Shown here one piece after another: positions 6,093 to 8,262 of a DNA stretch of 8,262 bases (positions are counted from its first letter, which is position 1; each line of letters begins with the position of its first letter). Made by a program: the position numbers and the translations under genes. This stretch comes from a bacterium (GTDB taxonomy: Bacteria > Cyanobacteriota > Sericytochromatia > S15B-MN24 > VGJW01): the NCBI GenBank assembly GCA_021790035.1, contig JAJYIO010000088.1, forward strand, positions 1-8,262. Reading direction: 5' to 3'. The notes under the pieces were generated by a model. It did not search any database. It worked only from the letters and a program-made list of their open reading frames with translations, and was not told where the DNA came from.

Positions 6093-6872
6093 ATGGATCT
6101 AAGCGCGCTCCTCTCGCTGCCCAAAGATGGCCTGCTGGTCTTCTTCCTCATGTTCGTGCGCTTCTCGGCCATGCTGGTGCTCGCACCCCTTTTCTCGCAG
6201 CCCCAGCTGCCATTGCGAGTCCGGATCGGACTGGCGCTCATGGTCTCGATGGTGCTGCTCCCGCTGGAGCTCCACGCCCCGCACGCCAGACCCGCAGGAC
6301 TCGACGGGCTACTCGTGGCGGTGGCAGGAGAGGCCACGGTCGGCATCATTCTGGGTTTCGTGGCGATGCTGGTCTTCCAGGCGGTCGCCTTTGCCGGCTA
6401 TCTGATCGGCCTGCAGATGGGCTTCGGTATGGACTCCATGTACGACCCCGGCACGAACCAGTCCGTCCCGGCCCTGGCGGTCTTCCTCGGAGTGGTCGCC
6501 TCGATGGTCTTCCTGCTCGCAGATGGTCACCACTACCTGCTGCTGGCGCTCGATCACAGCCTGCGCGTGGTGCCGCTTGGGACCTTCCGGTTCTCGGCGC
6601 AAACCATGGTCTCGCTCGTGAACGCGACGGCCGGGATGTTCACCACGGTCTTCGAACTCGTGCTGCCGGTCCTCGGGGTCTTGCTCCTGACCGAGGTCGC
6701 GCTGGCGATCATGAACCGCGTGATGCCACAGATGAACGTGTTCGTGGCGGGCTTCCCGCTCAAGATCGCGCTCGGGTTCCTCACGATCGCCGTCGGCTTG
6801 CCGCTGATGGTCGCGTACCTCGACGAGGCGTTCGGCCGGATGACGCGCGAGCTCCTGATGTTCTTCGGGTAA
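6093..6872 (+). CDS. fliR: Flagellar export gate protein FliR
   Basis: FliR is the single-copy subunit that completes the FliP/FliQ export gate and interacts with FlhB. From ATG 6093 the product is 259 residues, close to the usual family length. Its start, MDLSALLSLPKDGLLVFFLMFVRF, places the conserved arginine at about the position seen in known FliR proteins. Several membrane helices are evident, along with the family segments SQPQLPLRVRIGLAL and GLQMGFGMDSMYDPG. The start is uncertain. AGAGAGG (6052-6058) better fits TTG 6063 or GTG 6069, which would add 10 or 8 residues, while ATG 6093 has no clear ribosome binding site. Unlike its upstream neighbours it does not overlap the preceding gene, because repeat B copy 1 lies in between. 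The stop is followed two bases later by repeat B copy 2. Confidence 0.95.
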   Translation: MDLSALLSLPKDGLLVFFLMFVRFSAMLVLAPLFSQPQLPLRVRIGLALMVSMVLLPLELHAPHARPAGLDGLLVAVAGEATVGIILGFVAMLVFQAVAFAGYLIGLQMGFGMDSMYDPGTNQSVPALAVFLGVVASMVFLLADGHHYLLLALDHSLRVVPLGTFRFSAQTMVSLVNATAGMFTTVFELVLPVLGVLLLTEVALAIMNRVMPQMNVFVAGFPLKIALGFLTIAVGLPLMVAYLDEAFGRMTRELLMFFG

Positions 6873-6874
6873 GG

Positions 6875-7024
6875 TCTAAACAGGTTCACATTGATTGGAA
6901 GACGTCCGCCAGGCGAGGAAATCCGCGAAGCGCCCGCGCAGCGTACACGGCGGGTACGTGAGCAGGCACTGCAGCGGTTGACGAAGCCTGGCGGAATGGA
7001 TGACGGTCAAGGTGACCCTGTTTA
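6875..7024 (+). repeat. Repeat B, copy 2 (palindromic element after fliR)
   Basis: About 150 bp, beginning two bases after the fliR stop. It opens with TCTAAACAGG and closes with CCTGTTTA, so the ends are a clear inverted pair. The imperfect outer arms continue as TTCACATTGA against GTCACCTTGA on the complementary strand. The inner arms TCCGCCAGGC (6905-6914) and GCCTGGCGGA (6986-6995) pair perfectly, so this is the most palindromic copy. Relative to copy 1 it has T, C and T at 6892, 6988 and 7019. All three improve pairing between the arms. Orientation relative to the upstream gene is the same as in copies 1 and 3. Confidence 0.93.
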
Positions 7025-7030
7025 AGTGAC

Positions 7031-7079
7031 CCTTGCAATCCCCGCGAGGCGGGCCGACGACAGGCCGGCGATCGCAAGG
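7031..7079 (+). promoter_or_regulatory. Possible folded leader of flhB
   Basis: Between repeat B copy 2 and flhB, CCTTGCAATC (7031-7040) can pair with GATCGCAAGG (7070-7079) except at one position. It encloses two small hairpins, CCCGC/GCGGG (7041-7045, 7049-7053) and a GCC/GGC pair (7053-7055, 7063-7065) that competes for one base. The only Shine-Dalgarno-like sequence for flhB, AAGGA at 7076-7080, lies in the outer stem. A fold here could limit flhB translation. This is a by-eye pairing without energy calculation, and GC-rich DNA pairs easily. Confidence 0.3.
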
Positions 7080-7094
7080 ATGACCTGATCTCCC

Positions 7095-8159
7095 ATGGCC
7101 GAACCGGACAAGACAGAGGCTCCAACCCCTAAACGGCTGTCCGATGCCCGCAAGAAGGGCAACGTCCCGCGCAGCACGGACGTGACGACAGCCATCATCC
7201 TCGGGACGGCGCTCTTGTACGTGCGGTTTCGTTGGGAGTCCATGGGCCAGAGCCTTTCGAGCCTCATCGCCGAGTCGCTCGGGTCCTTGCCGAACCACGA
7301 TCTGTCGCCGCACTCCGTCGGCGACCTCCTGCTGCGCGACGGCGCGGTTCTGCTCGCGGTGGCGGGACCCTTCTGCTTGACCCTCCTGGTCGTCGGGCTC
7401 CTGGTCAATATTGCCCAGGTCGGGCCCATGTTCACGACCGAGACGATGCGCCCCAACCTGGGCAAGCTAAATCCCCTGACCGGGTTCAAGCGATTCTTCT
7501 CGGCCCACGTTTTTGTCGATCTGGGCAAGAACCTCCTCAAGATCGCCATCCTGGTCAGCATCATCTGGGGCCTGCTGGTGCAGCGTTATCCGATGATCGT
7601 GTCGGGCTGGCGTATGGGACCAGCGAAGCTGGCTCCGCTGCTGGCGGACACCGCCTGGCAGATGGTCACGCGCCTGCTCATGGCCCTCGTCTCGATCGCC
7701 GTGGCGGACTTCGCCTGGCAGCGCTTCGATTACCGCCGATCGCTCCGGATGAGCAAGCAGGAGATCAAGGACGAGCTCAAGCAGCAAGAGGGCTCGCCCG
7801 AGGTCAAGGGCGAGATCCGCAAGCGCATGCGCCAGGCGGCCCGCCGCCGGATGATGCAACAGGTCCCCAAGGCGACGGTCGTCATCACCAACCCGACCCA
7901 CTTCGCCGTCGCGCTCCTGTACGACCGCGAGACCATGCCGACTCCGATGGTCGTCGCCAAGGGCCAGGACTTCGTCGCCTTGAGGATTCGCGCGATCGCC
8001 GAGGAGCACGACGTTCCCATCGTCGAGAACCCGCCCGTGGCCAGAGAGCTCTACCGGGTCGCCGAGATCGGCAACATCATCCCGCCCGTGCTTTACCAGG
8101 CCATCGCGGAGATCCTCGTGACGCTCCAGAAGGTCGACCCGAAGAAAGTCCATATCTAA
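7095..8159 (+). CDS. flhB: Flagellar export substrate-switching protein FlhB
   Basis: FlhB is the export-apparatus membrane protein that switches secretion from rod/hook to filament substrates after self-cleavage. The 354-residue product begins with the typical cytoplasmic segment EKTEAPTPKR-like (here DKTEAPTPKRLSDARKKGNV). Four membrane helices follow at about 30-46, 84-106, 146-163 and 180-206, and NPLTGFKRFFS lies in the loop between helices 2 and 3. The cytoplasmic domain carries the linker MSKQEIKDELKQQEGSPEVK and the autocleavage motif N266-P267-T268-H269. The conserved C-terminal part continues with HFAVAL and ENPPVARELY. The ATG start has AAGGA 14 bases upstream, a long spacing. Repeat B copy 3 overlaps the stop codon. 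flhA, the usual next gene, is not in the window. Confidence 0.97.
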   Translation: MAEPDKTEAPTPKRLSDARKKGNVPRSTDVTTAIILGTALLYVRFRWESMGQSLSSLIAESLGSLPNHDLSPHSVGDLLLRDGAVLLAVAGPFCLTLLVVGLLVNIAQVGPMFTTETMRPNLGKLNPLTGFKRFFSAHVFVDLGKNLLKIAILVSIIWGLLVQRYPMIVSGWRMGPAKLAPLLADTAWQMVTRLLMALVSIAVADFAWQRFDYRRSLRMSKQEIKDELKQQEGSPEVKGEIRKRMRQAARRRMMQQVPKATVVITNPTHFAVALLYDRETMPTPMVVAKGQDFVALRIRAIAEEHDVPIVENPPVARELYRVAEIGNIIPPVLYQAIAEILVTLQKVDPKKVHI

Positions 8160-8262
8160 ACAGGTTCACATGGATTGGAAGACGTCCGCCAGGCGAGGAA
8201 ATCCGCGAAGCGCCCGCGCAGCGTACACGGCGGGTACGTGAGCAGGCACTGCAGCGGTTGAC
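8155..8262 (+). repeat. Repeat B, copy 3 (after flhB, cut by window end)
   Basis: This copy starts with TCTAAACAGG and shares its first bases with the flhB stop codon TAA (8157-8159). Its 104 bases from 8159 on are identical to copy 1 (5907-6010), and it differs from copy 2 at one base (8172, G as in copy 1). Only the left arm and apical hairpin are inside the window; the right arm and any following gene are missing. Confidence 0.92.

Overview
This window is a compact, entirely plus-strand stretch of a flagellar operon from a GC-rich bacterium. In order it carries motB, fliL, fliM, fliY (a long FliN-type switch protein), cheY, fliO (fliZ-like), fliP, fliQ, fliR and flhB. From memory, the run fliL-fliM-fliY-cheY-fliO/Z-fliP-fliQ-fliR-flhB is the gene order of the Bacillus-type fla/che operon, and the CheY protein is strikingly Bacillus-like. 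The high GC content, the GTG/TTG starts and motB directly upstream suggest a GC-rich Firmicutes-type or other deep-branching lineage that shares this operon (for example relatives of non-photosynthetic Cyanobacteria). The sequence alone does not settle the taxon.

Layout. Positions 1-270 hold two direct copies of a roughly 121-bp repeat (A) with a period of 149 bp; the second copy supplies the ribosome binding site and GTG start of motB. Positions 266-1609 encode the stator protein MotB and the stator-associated FliL. Positions 1655-4168 encode the switch and its signal: FliM, FliY and CheY. Positions 4173-5907 encode FliO, FliP and FliQ, and 6093-8159 encode FliR and FlhB, so all export-gate proteins except FlhA are present. 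Genes are tightly packed from fliM to fliQ, with an 8-base overlap at fliM/fliY and GTGA start-stop overlaps at fliY/cheY, fliO/fliP and fliP/fliQ.

The pattern changes at fliQ. Each of the last three genes (fliQ, fliR, flhB) is followed at its stop codon by a copy of a second repeat (B) of about 150 bp. All copies are in the same orientation, and the third is cut by the window end. B is an imperfect palindrome with inverted ends of the form TCTAAACAGG...CCGGTTTAGA. This is the most unusual feature of the window: a palindromic element placed after three consecutive core flagellar genes, each time separating a gene from the next.

How the genes work together: FliO assists assembly of the FliP/FliQ/FliR export gate, and FlhB controls substrate switching at that gate. 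FliM and FliY form the cytoplasmic switch that reads phosphorylated CheY, and FliY probably also dephosphorylates it. MotB anchors the ion-driven stator to peptidoglycan, with FliL helping. The window starts and ends inside repeats, so it may be a whole contig broken at multicopy sequence. The neighbours expected outside it (motA upstream, flhA downstream) cannot be seen.
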